From positions 124,001 to 188,000 of the forward strand of contig CAJTRZ010000002.1 of the NCBI GenBank assembly GCA_910578975.1: a DNA stretch of 64,000 nucleotides, given 5' to 3'. Shown here one piece after another: positions 37,414 to 45,996 of this stretch; position 1 is the first letter of the stretch; every line of letters starts with the position of its first letter. The notes below the pieces were generated by a model. The model saw only the letters and a program-made list of their open reading frames with translations. It did not search any database and was not told the origin of the DNA. Source of the DNA: an uncultured Eubacterium sp. (GTDB lineage Bacteria > Bacillota > Clostridia > Lachnospirales > Lachnospiraceae). The position numbers and the translations under genes were made by a program.

Positions 37414-37449
37414 AAGGAAGCATTTGTATTATTTACAGATGCTTCCTTT
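37414..37449. terminator. Bidirectional terminator
   Basis: AAGGAAGCATTTGT (37414-37427) and ACAGATGCTTCCTT (37435-37448) form a 14-pair stem with one T-G pair. TTT follows on the plus side, with A-rich sequence on the other. It separates the P-loop gene from the convergent DUF378 gene. Confidence 0.75.
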
Positions 37450-37453
37450 CATG

Positions 37454-37669
37454 TTAGTGTCTTTCTCCAAATGAGCAGATTCTTCCAAACAGGCTTATTG
37501 TATATAAACCGCAAAGTCCGACAATTGCATAGATTATTCGAGATATCCAAGTCATATCTCCAAATAAAAATGCAACCAAATCAAATTTGAAGAAACCTAT
37601 GAGTCCCCAGTTAATTGCACCGATAATCACTAAAACCAGTACAAAATAATCAAAACCTTTAGAATTCAT
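37454..37669 (-). CDS. DUF378 small membrane protein
   Basis: 71 residues with two transmembrane helices (about 8-26 and 44-62). It begins MNSKGFDYFVLVLVIIGAIN and continues WGLIGFFKFDLVAFLFG, the exact pattern of the DUF378 family (IGAxNWGLxGxxxxDLVxxLFG). The function is unknown; relatives are small inner-membrane proteins. It is the only minus-strand gene in the first 46 kb, placed alone between two plus-strand operons, with an AGGAGG site upstream of its ATG and a shared terminator at its end. Confidence 0.9.
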   Translation of the reverse strand: MNSKGFDYFVLVLVIIGAINWGLIGFFKFDLVAFLFGDMTWISRIIYAIVGLCGLYTISLFGRICSFGERH

Positions 37670-37783
37670 TATATAATACCTCCTTTATGGTCTAATAATA
37701 TAATTGCCGAAAAATAAAAAATAATTCATAAAATTAGTATTTCATTAACTTTTGAATGAATTCCAAAAAATATAACCATATTG

Positions 37784-37812
37784 TTGACTTAACATCAAAA
37801 GTATTAGATAAT
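37784..37812 (+). promoter_or_regulatory. Sigma-A promoter of the HlyD-like/yggS/sepF operon
   Basis: -35 TTGACT (37784-37789), exactly 17 bases, -10 GATAAT (37807-37812). It lies 17 bases before the start codon of the HlyD-like gene, so the leader is very short. Confidence 0.65.
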
Positions 37813-37829
37813 TGCATTTGGAGGCAAAT

Positions 37830-39212
37830 ATGAGTAAAAAAAGAAGAAACGATATTAAAAATAAAAATTTTTTTGGTATTAATGTAGGAATTGTAATTTT
37901 CGGACTTATTTTGATTTATCTGTTTATTAATATTGTTATTTATTTTACTACAGAACGTACAAAATATTATGAAGTTACAGAGGGCAGTAATGCTGAAAAA
38001 CTGGATAATTCTTTTGAAGGTATTGCCCTGCGGGAAGAGATTATAAAATATGCAGAAGAATCCGGTTATGTAGATTATTACATCAGAGAAGGCTCCCGTA
38101 TATCCAAAAATTCTACACTATATAGTATTGATTCATCAGGAGAGTTAAATAATTTCCTGTTAAATTCTAGTAAAGAAAACTCAAAACTATCAGAAGAGAA
38201 TTTAAATACAATTCATAATACATTAAAAGACTTTAACAATAATTTTGATAATATGAATTTTCATGATTTATATGATTTCAAAAGTACATTAAAAGGTACG
38301 GTTGTTGATTTAATTAATATGAATTCTCTTGAAAAGATGGTTCATGAACAAAAGCTTCAATTTTCTATTAATAAGGCTAAAGTTTCAGGTATTGTTCTTT
38401 ATCGTGTAGATGATTTTGAAACTTTAAAACCAAAGCAGATAAAATTATCTAACTTTGATAAAACTAACTATACTTCAGCACATTTTTCATCAGGTAATAA
38501 AGTTGAAAAAGGAGCTCCACTATATAAAGCAATTAATAATGATGAATGGAGTATTGTTATAAAATTAAACAAAAAAGATTTAAAAAAATATAAGCAGGTA
38601 ACAAATATTACGATTAAATTTTTAAAAGATAATCTAACTACCACAGCTAATTTAGATATTATCAAAGGTGCTGACGGTAACAAATATGGAGTAATTACCC
38701 TGGCAAAATATGTTGTACGGTATGCAACAGACAGATTTTTAAATATTGAAATTGTAGAACAGCCTAAGGTTGGACTAAAAATTCCGAAATCTGCTGTTGT
38801 GTCAAATGAATTATATGTCATTCCAAAAGAATACAGTAAAAAAGGTGAAGACGATGTCAGCATAGGCTTCAATGTTCAGAGTTCTGAAAGAAGTAGTAGT
38901 GATTCAGAGATATATTATCCACCAATCGCTTATCAGGACGAACATAACTACTATGTGTCAAAGTCCTATTTTAATGAAGGGGATGTGATTACAAAATCTG
39001 ACTCACATTCTAATTACGTTGTAGAGAGAACAAGAAAATTTATGGGTGTTTATAATATTAACAATGGATATACTGTTTTTAAAATTATACAGATTTTAGA
39101 TACTATTGATGAATATTATATTGTTGCAAAAGAAAATAACGGTTTAAAGATTTATGACAGAATTGTATTAGAAGCAGCTAAGGTTTCAGAAAATCAGATA
39201 ATATTTCAATAA
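37830..39212 (+). CDS. Membrane protein with HlyD-like (membrane fusion) features, division cluster
   Basis: 460 residues. A single N-terminal transmembrane helix (about 16-39) precedes a large outside part. The outer part has short beta-hairpin elements like HlyD/biotinyl-lipoyl adaptors (IREGSRISKNSTLYSIDSSG and HFSSGNKVEKGAPLYKA) and a helical segment between (about 105-180). No partner transporter is next to it. It leads the operon with yggS, sepF and ylmH, so an envelope or division role is likely. The ATG at 37830 follows TTTGGAGG; a TTG at 37812 would overlap the promoter. The name is a fold-level guess only. Confidence 0.65.
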   Translation: MSKKRRNDIKNKNFFGINVGIVIFGLILIYLFINIVIYFTTERTKYYEVTEGSNAEKLDNSFEGIALREEIIKYAEESGYVDYYIREGSRISKNSTLYSIDSSGELNNFLLNSSKENSKLSEENLNTIHNTLKDFNNNFDNMNFHDLYDFKSTLKGTVVDLINMNSLEKMVHEQKLQFSINKAKVSGIVLYRVDDFETLKPKQIKLSNFDKTNYTSAHFSSGNKVEKGAPLYKAINNDEWSIVIKLNKKDLKKYKQVTNITIKFLKDNLTTTANLDIIKGADGNKYGVITLAKYVVRYATDRFLNIEIVEQPKVGLKIPKSAVVSNELYVIPKEYSKKGEDDVSIGFNVQSSERSSSDSEIYYPPIAYQDEHNYYVSKSYFNEGDVITKSDSHSNYVVERTRKFMGVYNINNGYTVFKIIQILDTIDEYYIVAKENNGLKIYDRIVLEAAKVSENQIIFQ

Positions 39213-39226
39213 AAGGAGCAAGCATT

Positions 39227-39919
39227 ATGATACTTGATAATATTAAAATAATCAGGGAAAATATTAAAAACGCATGTGAAAAAGTTGGGAGAAATCCTGA
39301 TGAAGTAACACTGATTGCAGTAAGTAAAACAAAACCATATACAGCCATTCAAGAAGCTCTGCCATCAGGAATATTAGATTACGGTGAAAATAAAGTTCAG
39401 GAATTATCCGAAAAATATGAAATTTTACCCGATGATATCCGCTGGCATATGATTGGTCATCTACAGAGAAACAAAGTAAAATATCTGGTCGGAAAGACAA
39501 CCTTAATTCATTCTGTAGATTCTTTAAGACTCGCAAACCAGATAGAGTCTGAGTTTGCAAAAAAGGATCAAATAGCTGACATTCTTATCGAAGTAAATAT
39601 GGCAGATGAAGAAAGTAAATTTGGTGTTTCTGCTGATGAAACAATAAATCTTATAAAAGAAATCAGTTTGTTACCTCATGTACATGTACAAGGATTAATG
39701 ACAATTGCCCCATATACTGACAATCCTGAAACAAATCGTGAATATTTTACGAAAATGAAGAAATTATCGGTTGACATAAGAGAGAAAAACATTGATAATG
39801 TTAATATGGATGTGCTTTCTATGGGAATGAGTGGTGACTATCAGGTTGCCATTGAAGAGGGTGCCACAATGGTAAGGGTCGGTACCAGTATCTTTGGAGA
39901 GCGAAATTATAATATTTAA
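39227..39919 (+). CDS. YggS family PLP homeostasis protein
   Basis: 230 residues. A PLP-binding TIM-barrel protein (YggS/YlmE/PROSC) that balances vitamin B6 and amino acid pools; it has no known catalytic reaction. The PLP lysine lies in LIAVSKTKP (residues about 28-36). IRWHMIGHLQRNK and LSMGMSGDYQVAIEEGATMVRVG(T) are signature motifs. ylmE precedes sepF (ylmF) in Bacillus too, so the context agrees. AAAGGAG lies before the ATG. Confidence 0.94.
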   Translation: MILDNIKIIRENIKNACEKVGRNPDEVTLIAVSKTKPYTAIQEALPSGILDYGENKVQELSEKYEILPDDIRWHMIGHLQRNKVKYLVGKTTLIHSVDSLRLANQIESEFAKKDQIADILIEVNMADEESKFGVSADETINLIKEISLLPHVHVQGLMTIAPYTDNPETNREYFTKMKKLSVDIREKNIDNVNMDVLSMGMSGDYQVAIEEGATMVRVGTSIFGERNYNI

Positions 39920-39931
39920 TAGGAGAGAGAC

Positions 39932-40492
39932 ATGTCAAAATTTGGAGATAAAATAAAGAATGTATTTACCATGGATTATAATGATGAATACGATGACTAT
40001 TATGATGACTTTGACGATGAATTAGAAGAAGATATTGAAACTACATCAAGAAAGCATGTTACTGAAAGAGCGACAGTTCAGGAGGAAGAAGATACTCCTG
40101 TAAGAACTAGGACAACTTCTCAGTTTCGTAGTAATAGAAACACAAGAAACAGCAAAGTTGTACCAATGCGTGGAGCATCCAGCAGTGATATGGAAGTTTG
40201 TGTCATTAAACCAACTCATTACGAGAACACAAAAGATATTATCGATACTTTATTAGAAGGTAAATCTGTTGTCCTCAATCTCGAAGGAATTAAGATTGAT
40301 TTGGCACAGCGTATTGTAGATTCTGTAATTGGAGGCTGCTATGCTATTTCTGGAAATCTTCAAAAAATCAGTGGCTATATTTATCTTGTCACGCCACAAT
40401 CAGTTGATATTACCGGAGACTTTCAGGATGTAGTAAGTGACACAGGTTCAAGTTATTCCGCAAATTCATACACAGCCAGAAGAAGTTACTAA
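39932..40492 (+). CDS. sepF: Cell division protein SepF
   Basis: 186 residues. SepF binds FtsZ filaments and tethers them to the membrane. The N-terminus MSKFGDKIKNVFTMDY is a short amphipathic membrane-binding helix. A long acidic, disordered stretch follows (17-85). The conserved C-terminal domain (about 90-175) has VCVIKPTHYENTKDIIDTLLEGKSVVLNLEG and RIVDSVIGGCYAISGNLQKIS. GGAGAGAG precedes the start. It sits in the ylm order after yggS. Confidence 0.95.
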   Translation: MSKFGDKIKNVFTMDYNDEYDDYYDDFDDELEEDIETTSRKHVTERATVQEEEDTPVRTRTTSQFRSNRNTRNSKVVPMRGASSSDMEVCVIKPTHYENTKDIIDTLLEGKSVVLNLEGIKIDLAQRIVDSVIGGCYAISGNLQKISGYIYLVTPQSVDITGDFQDVVSDTGSSYSANSYTARRSY

Positions 40493-40501
40493 ATTTTTAT
40501 T

Positions 40502-41257
40502 ATGAATAAAGAAGAGTTATTTTTAATTAACAGACTTAAAGATTTAGCAAATACCGCATATGAAAAAAACATTTATACATATTCTGATTTTTTAAATATT
40601 AATGAATTAAATATTTTGAATCAGATAAAAGAATCATTACCTCCTGTTAATGTAAATATTACGGGAGGTAATAATTATGCAGAAAGAAAAATTGCTGTCT
40701 TTTCACCTGATGAAATATATTATCAGGAACCACACCCCATTGTTGTATTATCTATTGCACCATTAAATTCCAAATTTGCACAGCATCTTACCCATCGGGA
40801 TTTTTTAGGTGCTATTTTAAATTTAGGCATTAACAGAAATAAAATTGGAGATATTTTTGTTAAAGAAAATCACGCTTATGTTTATTGTAAAGAGGATATT
40901 TCAATATATATCATAGATAACTTGTTTCAGATAAAACATACGCAGGTATCTGTTCAGACGAAACAATATGAATCAATAAATATTACTCCTGATTTTAAGG
41001 AAATTACAGGCACTGTTTCTAATATTCGTTTAGACAGTATCATTGCTATTGCTTTTCAATCCTCGAGAAACAGTATTATTAAGTATATTCATGAAGGGAA
41101 AGTATTCATCAATGGAAAACTTACAACGTCTAATGGAGCTGTTGTAAAAGAAGGAGATATTATTTCTGTACGCGGTAAAGGGCGTTTTATATTTGAGAAT
41201 TTAATAAAGGAAACGAAAAAAGGCAGAAAACTAATTAAAATAAATTTATATCAATAA
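40502..41257 (+). CDS. YlmH-type S4 RNA-binding protein
   Basis: 251 residues. YlmH proteins bind stalled ribosome-tRNA complexes through an S4 domain and act in ribosome rescue. The N-terminal region (1-80) contains FLNINELNILNQIK; a DUF-type middle has LTHRDFLGAILNLGINRNKIGDIFV, a strong YlmH marker. The S4 domain (about 175-245) has RLDSIIAIAFQSSRNSIIKYI and KGRFIFE. It follows sepF after 9 bases. Bacillus has ylmG between them and divIVA after; neither is here. Confidence 0.9.
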   Translation: MNKEELFLINRLKDLANTAYEKNIYTYSDFLNINELNILNQIKESLPPVNVNITGGNNYAERKIAVFSPDEIYYQEPHPIVVLSIAPLNSKFAQHLTHRDFLGAILNLGINRNKIGDIFVKENHAYVYCKEDISIYIIDNLFQIKHTQVSVQTKQYESINITPDFKEITGTVSNIRLDSIIAIAFQSSRNSIIKYIHEGKVFINGKLTTSNGAVVKEGDIISVRGKGRFIFENLIKETKKGRKLIKINLYQ

Positions 41258-41290
41258 AAGCACATGAAGTTAGCATAAGGAGTCACTAAA

Positions 41291-42403
41291 ATGAAAGCAT
41301 TAGAAAATTTATCTGATAGAATTACAGTACACTATAACAATCAACCATCATATGACATTGTTTATTCTGAGTCTTTTGATGGTATCATTGATGAACTTAA
41401 ATATATGAATATTCAAAACAGAAGACTTTGTATTGTAACCGAGTCAAATGTCGGACCAATATATGCACAGGAATTAAAAAACATTTTAGAACCACATTGT
41501 AAAAAAGTTATTATTCACCAGTTTCATGCAGGAGAACAATACAAAAACATTGATACCATCAGCGAAATTTATGAAACATTGATTCAAAATAAATTTGACA
41601 GAAAAGATATGCTTCTGGCATTAGGCGGCGGTGTCACAGGTGATATGACTGGTTTTACAGCGGCAACTTATTTGAGAGGTATTGATTTTATTCAAATCCC
41701 AACAACGCTGCTTGCTCAGGTAGATTCCAGTATTGGCGGAAAAACCGGTGTTGACTTTAAGTCTTATAAAAATATGGTTGGCGCATTTTACATGCCAAAG
41801 CTGGTATATATGAATTTATCTACACTAAATTCTCTTCCACAGAGGGAATATCTGCAGGGAATGGGAGAAGTTATTAAACATGGTATTATTCGCGACAAAG
41901 AATATTTTAACTGGTTAATAGAGCATGTAGATGATGTGTTGAAGAAAGATTTATCTGTTTTAAAACAATTATTGTTTGTCAGCTGCAATATAAAACGTGT
42001 TGTTGTAGAAAATGACCCAAAGGAGCAGAGTGAGAGAGCATTACTAAATTTTGGGCATACGATTGGTCACGCTGTTGAAAAAACAAAAAATTTCTCATTA
42101 TTACATGGAGAATGTATTTCAATTGGTATTAATGCTGCAGCATATCTTTCTAAGGAAAAAGGATATCTCAGTGAAAAAGAGTATTTTGATATTATAAAAC
42201 TGCTTAAAATGTATCAGCTTCCCGTTACAACTTCAGATATAATTGTGCATGATGTTGTAGATGCAACATTGAATGACAAAAAAATGGATGCCGGAATCAT
42301 AAAGTTTATCTTAACTGATAAAATAGGAAATGCTTTTATCAACAGGGATATTTCTAAAGAAGATTTAATCAAAGGAGTAGAAAAGGTAATTATAAATGAA
42401 TAA
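41291..42403 (+). CDS. aroB: 3-dehydroquinate synthase
   Basis: 370 residues. It converts DAHP to 3-dehydroquinate, the second step of the shikimate pathway, with NAD and a divalent metal. Motifs: LALGGGVTGDMTGFTAATYLRG, PTTLLAQVDSSIGGKTGVD, GMGEVIKHGIIRD and LNFGHTIGHAVE (metal-binding histidines). It follows AAGGAGT. It stands alone among division and ribosome genes, away from other aro genes, and overlaps lspA by 8 bases. Confidence 0.96.
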   Translation: MKALENLSDRITVHYNNQPSYDIVYSESFDGIIDELKYMNIQNRRLCIVTESNVGPIYAQELKNILEPHCKKVIIHQFHAGEQYKNIDTISEIYETLIQNKFDRKDMLLALGGGVTGDMTGFTAATYLRGIDFIQIPTTLLAQVDSSIGGKTGVDFKSYKNMVGAFYMPKLVYMNLSTLNSLPQREYLQGMGEVIKHGIIRDKEYFNWLIEHVDDVLKKDLSVLKQLLFVSCNIKRVVVENDPKEQSERALLNFGHTIGHAVEKTKNFSLLHGECISIGINAAAYLSKEKGYLSEKEYFDIIKLLKMYQLPVTTSDIIVHDVVDATLNDKKMDAGIIKFILTDKIGNAFINRDISKEDLIKGVEKVIINE

Positions 42404-42932
42404 TAAACATATATATGCAGTAAAAATCGGTTTGTTTATGGCTTTTTTAGTAATTATTGATCAGTTGAGCAAATATTTAGCTACAATTTATTTAAAAGGC
42501 AAATCGGACTTTAAAATCATAGATACTATATTGAGTCTTCATTATCTTGATGGTGGAAATACCGGTGCGGCCTGGGGAATGTTTTCTGGAAAGCGTTATT
42601 TATTTATAATCTTTACACTCATTGCCATTTTTTTTATTTGCATTTTTATTAGAAATTTAAATAGCTTATATTTTGAGACGAAGAAGATAATATATAATAT
42701 TTTAAATATATTCTTTGTTGTTTTAATGTCAGGTGCTTTCGGCAATCTCATTGACAGAGTCGTACACGGATACGTAATTGACTTTATATATTTTGAATTA
42801 ATTCATTTTCCGATATTTAATATTGCAGACTGTTATGTTACAGTTTCATGCATTGTAATTATAATTATCTGCCTGTTTAAAATAAAAGAAGATGAATTTA
42901 ATAAAATAATTCAATTGAAAAAACAAAAATAA
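42396..42932 (+). CDS. lspA: Lipoprotein signal peptidase II
   Basis: 178 residues with four transmembrane helices. It cleaves the signal peptides of prolipoproteins after lipidation. The catalytic aspartates are in GAFGNLIDRVVHGYVIDFI and FNIADCYV. VVIIDQLSKY-like VIIDQLSKYLA and GGNTGAAWGMFSG are also present. Its start lies inside aroB (8-base overlap). In Bacillus lspA also precedes the rluD-type gene ylyB, as here. Confidence 0.95.
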   Translation: MNNKHIYAVKIGLFMAFLVIIDQLSKYLATIYLKGKSDFKIIDTILSLHYLDGGNTGAAWGMFSGKRYLFIIFTLIAIFFICIFIRNLNSLYFETKKIIYNILNIFFVVLMSGAFGNLIDRVVHGYVIDFIYFELIHFPIFNIADCYVTVSCIVIIIICLFKIKEDEFNKIIQLKKQK

Positions 42933-42946
42933 TTTGGAGACTTTTC

Positions 42947-43858
42947 ATGAGTAATATTTTTATCGTAGATGAAGAATTGCAGGATATCCGTATTGATAAA
43001 TATTTAGGTGGTTTGCTGGCGGATAGTTCCAGAACATATATACAAAAATTAATTAAAGAAAATAATATCTTAGTAAATGATAAAGCATGTAAAGCAAATT
43101 ATAAAGTACAGGCAGAAGATAAAATTACAGTAGATATTCCAGAACCAGTCTATGCAGACATTGAGCCGGAAAATATACCTTTGGATATTATTTATGAAGA
43201 TAATGATGTGTTAATTGTAAATAAACCCAAAAACTTAGTTGTTCATCCAGCTCCCGGACATTATTCCGGTACATTGGTAAATGCAATTATGTATCATTGT
43301 AAAGATAATCTATCAAATATAAATGGTGTTTTACGTCCAGGAATTGTTCACCGGATTGATAAGGATACTACAGGCGCTTTAATTGTTTGTAAAAACGATT
43401 TCAGTCATAATTTTATTGCGAATCAATTAAAGGAGCATTCCATAACAAGAAAATACATTGGTATTGTACAAGGTGTTTTGAAAGACTCGGAAGGTATTAT
43501 TGATGCACCGGTTGGCAGACATCCGGTAAAACGCAAAGAAATGTGTATTAATGAAACAAACGGTAAAAATGCAATAACTCATTATAAAGTATTAAAGCAG
43601 TTCAGCAAGTATACATTATGCGAATTTCAGTTAGAAACCGGACGGACACATCAGATTCGTGTACATATGGCAAGTATCAATCATCCGTTATTAGGAGACG
43701 AAATTTACAATCACAATAAATGTCCATACAAACTGCAGGGACAGTGTCTTCATGCAAAAACAATAGGATTTATTCATCCAGCAACAAAAGAATATGTTGA
43801 ATTCGAGGCAGATATACCGGCATATTTTGATAATTTAATTGAAAAAGTATTGATTTAG
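42947..43858 (+). CDS. Pseudouridine synthase, RluD/RluA family (YlyB)
   Basis: 303 residues. It isomerises uridine to pseudouridine, probably in 23S rRNA. An S4 domain (about 10-70, RIDKYLGGLLADSSRTYIQKLIKE) precedes the catalytic domain. The active-site aspartate is in RPGIVHRIDKDTTGALIV. NKPKNLVVHPAPGH and TGRTHQIRVHMA are family signatures. It is located after lspA as in Bacillus ylyB. TTTGGAGA precedes the ATG. The operon ends here at a hairpin near 43902. Confidence 0.93.
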   Translation: MSNIFIVDEELQDIRIDKYLGGLLADSSRTYIQKLIKENNILVNDKACKANYKVQAEDKITVDIPEPVYADIEPENIPLDIIYEDNDVLIVNKPKNLVVHPAPGHYSGTLVNAIMYHCKDNLSNINGVLRPGIVHRIDKDTTGALIVCKNDFSHNFIANQLKEHSITRKYIGIVQGVLKDSEGIIDAPVGRHPVKRKEMCINETNGKNAITHYKVLKQFSKYTLCEFQLETGRTHQIRVHMASINHPLLGDEIYNHNKCPYKLQGQCLHAKTIGFIHPATKEYVEFEADIPAYFDNLIEKVLI

Positions 43859-43889
43859 GGTTATTTTTACATTCCTTTCTTCGTTAAAC

Positions 43890-43918
43890 TTGTCTTTTGC
43901 GAATAGTTGTGTTATTAT
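43890..43918 (+). promoter_or_regulatory. Sigma-A promoter of the ttcA-type gene
   Basis: -35 TTGTCT (43890-43895), 17 bases, -10 TATTAT (43913-43918). The -10 box lies inside the left half of the hairpin at 43902-43942, so one sequence serves both as terminator of the upstream operon and as promoter. Confidence 0.6.
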
Positions 43919-43947
43919 CTTTAATGATAGTATGCAACTATTTTTTT
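43902..43947 (+). terminator. Terminator after the rluD-type gene
   Basis: AATAGTTG (43902-43909) pairs with CAACTATT (43935-43942), with an imperfect inner stem (TTATC/GATAG), followed by seven T (43941-43947). It would end the HlyD-like-to-rluD operon 43 bases after the stop codon. Confidence 0.7.
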
Positions 43948-44001
43948 ACTCTTTTACTACTAATATTGTAGATAAAAATGAACTGCAGAATGGAGATTTT
44001 T

Positions 44002-44724
44002 ATGAAAGCGCAAAAATTATTCAGTTATGTCAGACGCGCTGTGTCTGATTACAATATGATTATAGATGGAGATAAAATTGCCGTTGGTATTTCCGGTGGC
44101 AAAGACAGCCTGACTCTTTTATATGCATTAAATGGTTTAAAGAGATTTTATCCAGCAAAGTTTGACATTGTTGCTATTACGGTTGATTTAGGTTTTGGCA
44201 TTCAGGATTTTGAAAAGATAAAAAATTTTTGTACGGATATGAATATAGATTATCATGTTGTAAAAACAGATATTGCCGATATTGTTTTTGATACCAGAAA
44301 GGAAACAAACCCCTGCTCTCTCTGTGCAAAAATGCGAAAAGGTTCTTTAAATGATATGGCAAAGGCTCTTGAATGCAACAAGATTGCATATGCCCATCAT
44401 AAAGACGACATGATAGAAACAATGTTTCTGTCTCTGATATATGAAGGACGTTTCCACTGCTTCTCTCCTGTCACATATTTGGACAGAATGAATTTAACGG
44501 TAATTAGGCCTTTAATGTATGTTCCTGAGATGGACGTGATTGGTTTTTCCCACAAATATGAACTTCCTATTGCGAAAAATCCTTGCCCTGTAGACGGACA
44601 CACAAAACGGGAATACGTTAAAAATCTTGTGAAACAATTAAATGAAGAAAATCCAGGATGCAAGGAAAGATTTTTCAGAGCATTGCTAAATGGAAGTTTT
44701 CATTTACCAGAGGATAAGAAATAA
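44002..44724 (+). CDS. TtcA-like tRNA thiolation ATPase
   Basis: 240 residues. A PP-loop (N-type ATP pyrophosphatase) protein; the TtcA group thiolates C32 of tRNA with a [4Fe-4S] cluster. The PP-loop is GISGGKDSLTLLYAL (about 31-45). Cysteines in NPCSLCAKMRKG (CxxC) and the later NPCPVDG match TtcA, which uses three cysteines. The name is by motif; it might use another tRNA position. The ATG at 44002 follows TGGAGA; an upstream ATG at 43978 would add eight residues and has no site. It has its own promoter. Confidence 0.82.
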   Translation: MKAQKLFSYVRRAVSDYNMIIDGDKIAVGISGGKDSLTLLYALNGLKRFYPAKFDIVAITVDLGFGIQDFEKIKNFCTDMNIDYHVVKTDIADIVFDTRKETNPCSLCAKMRKGSLNDMAKALECNKIAYAHHKDDMIETMFLSLIYEGRFHCFSPVTYLDRMNLTVIRPLMYVPEMDVIGFSHKYELPIAKNPCPVDGHTKREYVKNLVKQLNEENPGCKERFFRALLNGSFHLPEDKK

Positions 44725-44755
44725 TTCTGTTTACATTTACAAGGAGATATAAACT

Positions 44756-45814
44756 ATGACTGTATCAAATAGAAATTACCATGAGCAGGTAATTATAAAA
44801 AATGAATTAAAACTAAGAGAACTTCAAAAACAACTGCCACGTTTTTGTGGGGAGTTCTTCAGGGGAATTGAGTCGACTACTTCTTCCCGGACAAGAATTG
44901 CATATGCCTATGATCTGGTTGTATTTTTCAATTATTTGAAAGCTGAAAATCCCGAAGTAAAAAATAAAGAACTAAGAGATCTTCCTGTAAAAATTCTGGA
45001 CAGAATTACTGCTACAGATATTGAAGAATATTTAGACTATTTAAAATATTATGTGACTGAAGACGGTGTGGAACATACGAACAAAGAACGTGGAATCATG
45101 AGAAAACTTGCCTGTCTTCGTACACTATACCGCTATTTTTATAAAAAAGAAGCAATACAGACGAATCCTGCATCTATTGTTGATATGCCTAAAATTCACC
45201 AGAAAGAAATTGTAAGACTCGATACCGACGAAGTCAGCATCTTACTGGATGAAGTAGAGACTGGTGATAAATTAACAAAGTCCCAGCAAAATTTTCATGC
45301 AAAAACAAAAACAAGAGATATTGCAATACTTACACTCCTTCTTGGAACTGGTATCCGTGTATCTGAATGTGTTGGAATTGATATTATTGATATTGATTTT
45401 AAAAATTCAGGAATTAAAATCAGAAGAAAAGGCGGAAATGAAACAGTAATTTATTTTGGCGAAGAGGTTGAAGAAGCTTTATTAAATTATATGGAAGAAA
45501 GAAAACTCATTGTACCGTTATCAGGAGATGAAAATGCACTGTTCCTTTCTTTACAAAAGCGAAGAATTGGTGTACGTGCAGTTGAAAATCTCGTTAAAAA
45601 ATATTCTTCTTTAGTAACAAATTTAAAGAAAATCACTCCACATAAATTGAGAAGTACATATGGTACTGCTCTGTATAAAGAAACTGGAGACATTTATTTA
45701 GTAGCTGATGTATTAGGTCATAAAGATGTAAATACGACAAAAAAACACTATGCAGCTATTGAAGATGAACGACGCAGAAAAGCAAGAAATGCAGTAAAAT
45801 TAAGAAAAGACTAA
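44756..45814 (+). CDS. xerS: Tyrosine recombinase, XerS-like
   Basis: 352 residues. The catalytic set is complete: Arg201 (GTGIRVSE), Lys225 (RRKGG), His296-x-x-Arg299 (HKLRS), His322 (LGHKD) and the nucleophile Tyr332 (KKHYA). The N-terminal SAM-like DNA-binding domain spans about 25-145. XerS proteins act alone at a dif-type site to resolve chromosome dimers, unlike XerC/XerD pairs. A phage or transposon integrase is possible, but no mobile genes are near and the length and N-terminus fit XerS. AAGGAGAT precedes the ATG. It is the last plus-strand gene before a strand switch. Confidence 0.8.
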   Translation: MTVSNRNYHEQVIIKNELKLRELQKQLPRFCGEFFRGIESTTSSRTRIAYAYDLVVFFNYLKAENPEVKNKELRDLPVKILDRITATDIEEYLDYLKYYVTEDGVEHTNKERGIMRKLACLRTLYRYFYKKEAIQTNPASIVDMPKIHQKEIVRLDTDEVSILLDEVETGDKLTKSQQNFHAKTKTRDIAILTLLLGTGIRVSECVGIDIIDIDFKNSGIKIRRKGGNETVIYFGEEVEEALLNYMEERKLIVPLSGDENALFLSLQKRRIGVRAVENLVKKYSSLVTNLKKITPHKLRSTYGTALYKETGDIYLVADVLGHKDVNTTKKHYAAIEDERRRKARNAVKLRKD

Positions 45815-45847
45815 AATTAAAATGTATATTGTTATGAGGCATAAAAT

Positions 45848-45887
45848 ACCGCAAATGAAATAATGTGCGTGTTATTTCATTTGCGGT
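45848..45887. repeat. Perfect 16-bp hairpin H1 after xerS
   Basis: ACCGCAAATGAAATAA (45848-45863), an eight-base loop TGTGCGTG, then TTATTTCATTTGCGGT (45872-45887). No mismatch. Read on the minus strand, it is followed by TATTTTAT, so it could stop minus-strand transcription; no T-run follows on the plus strand. It is the first of four hairpins in this 238-base intergenic region. Confidence 0.85.
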
Positions 45888-45913
45888 TAAGGATATAAAA
45901 AAGTATAATAAAA

Positions 45914-45929
45914 AGTTCGCTTGCGAACT
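45914..45929. repeat. Short hairpin H2
   Basis: AGTTCGC, loop TT, GCGAACT. Seven perfect pairs with a two-base loop, 26 bases after H1. A following CTTTCGC repeats part of the arm. Confidence 0.7.
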
Positions 45930-45933
45930 CTTT

Positions 45934-45979
45934 CGCAAGGTGCGGGTTCGTAGAACAACTACTTTTCCGCACCTCTGCG
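45934..45979. repeat. GC-rich bulged hairpin H3
   Basis: CGCAAGGTGCGG (45934-45945) pairs with CCGCACCT-C-TGCG (45967-45979), twelve pairs with one bulged C. The loop can form GTAG/CTAC or, as an alternative, GTTC/GAAC. It is much richer in G and C than its surroundings. A further small stem CTCTGC/GCGGAG (45973-45990) competes with its right arm. Confidence 0.75.
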
Positions 45980-45996
45980 ATTCTGCGGAGCATATC

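Noticed and set aside
37405..37590. A 61-codon plus-strand frame over the DUF378 region
   Set aside because: It runs through the terminator hairpin and antisense to a clear DUF378 gene.
44756..45814. Phage or conjugative integrase at an att site
   Set aside because: No tRNA gene, excisionase, relaxase or phage genes are nearby, and the N-terminal domain and length fit the XerS group better.
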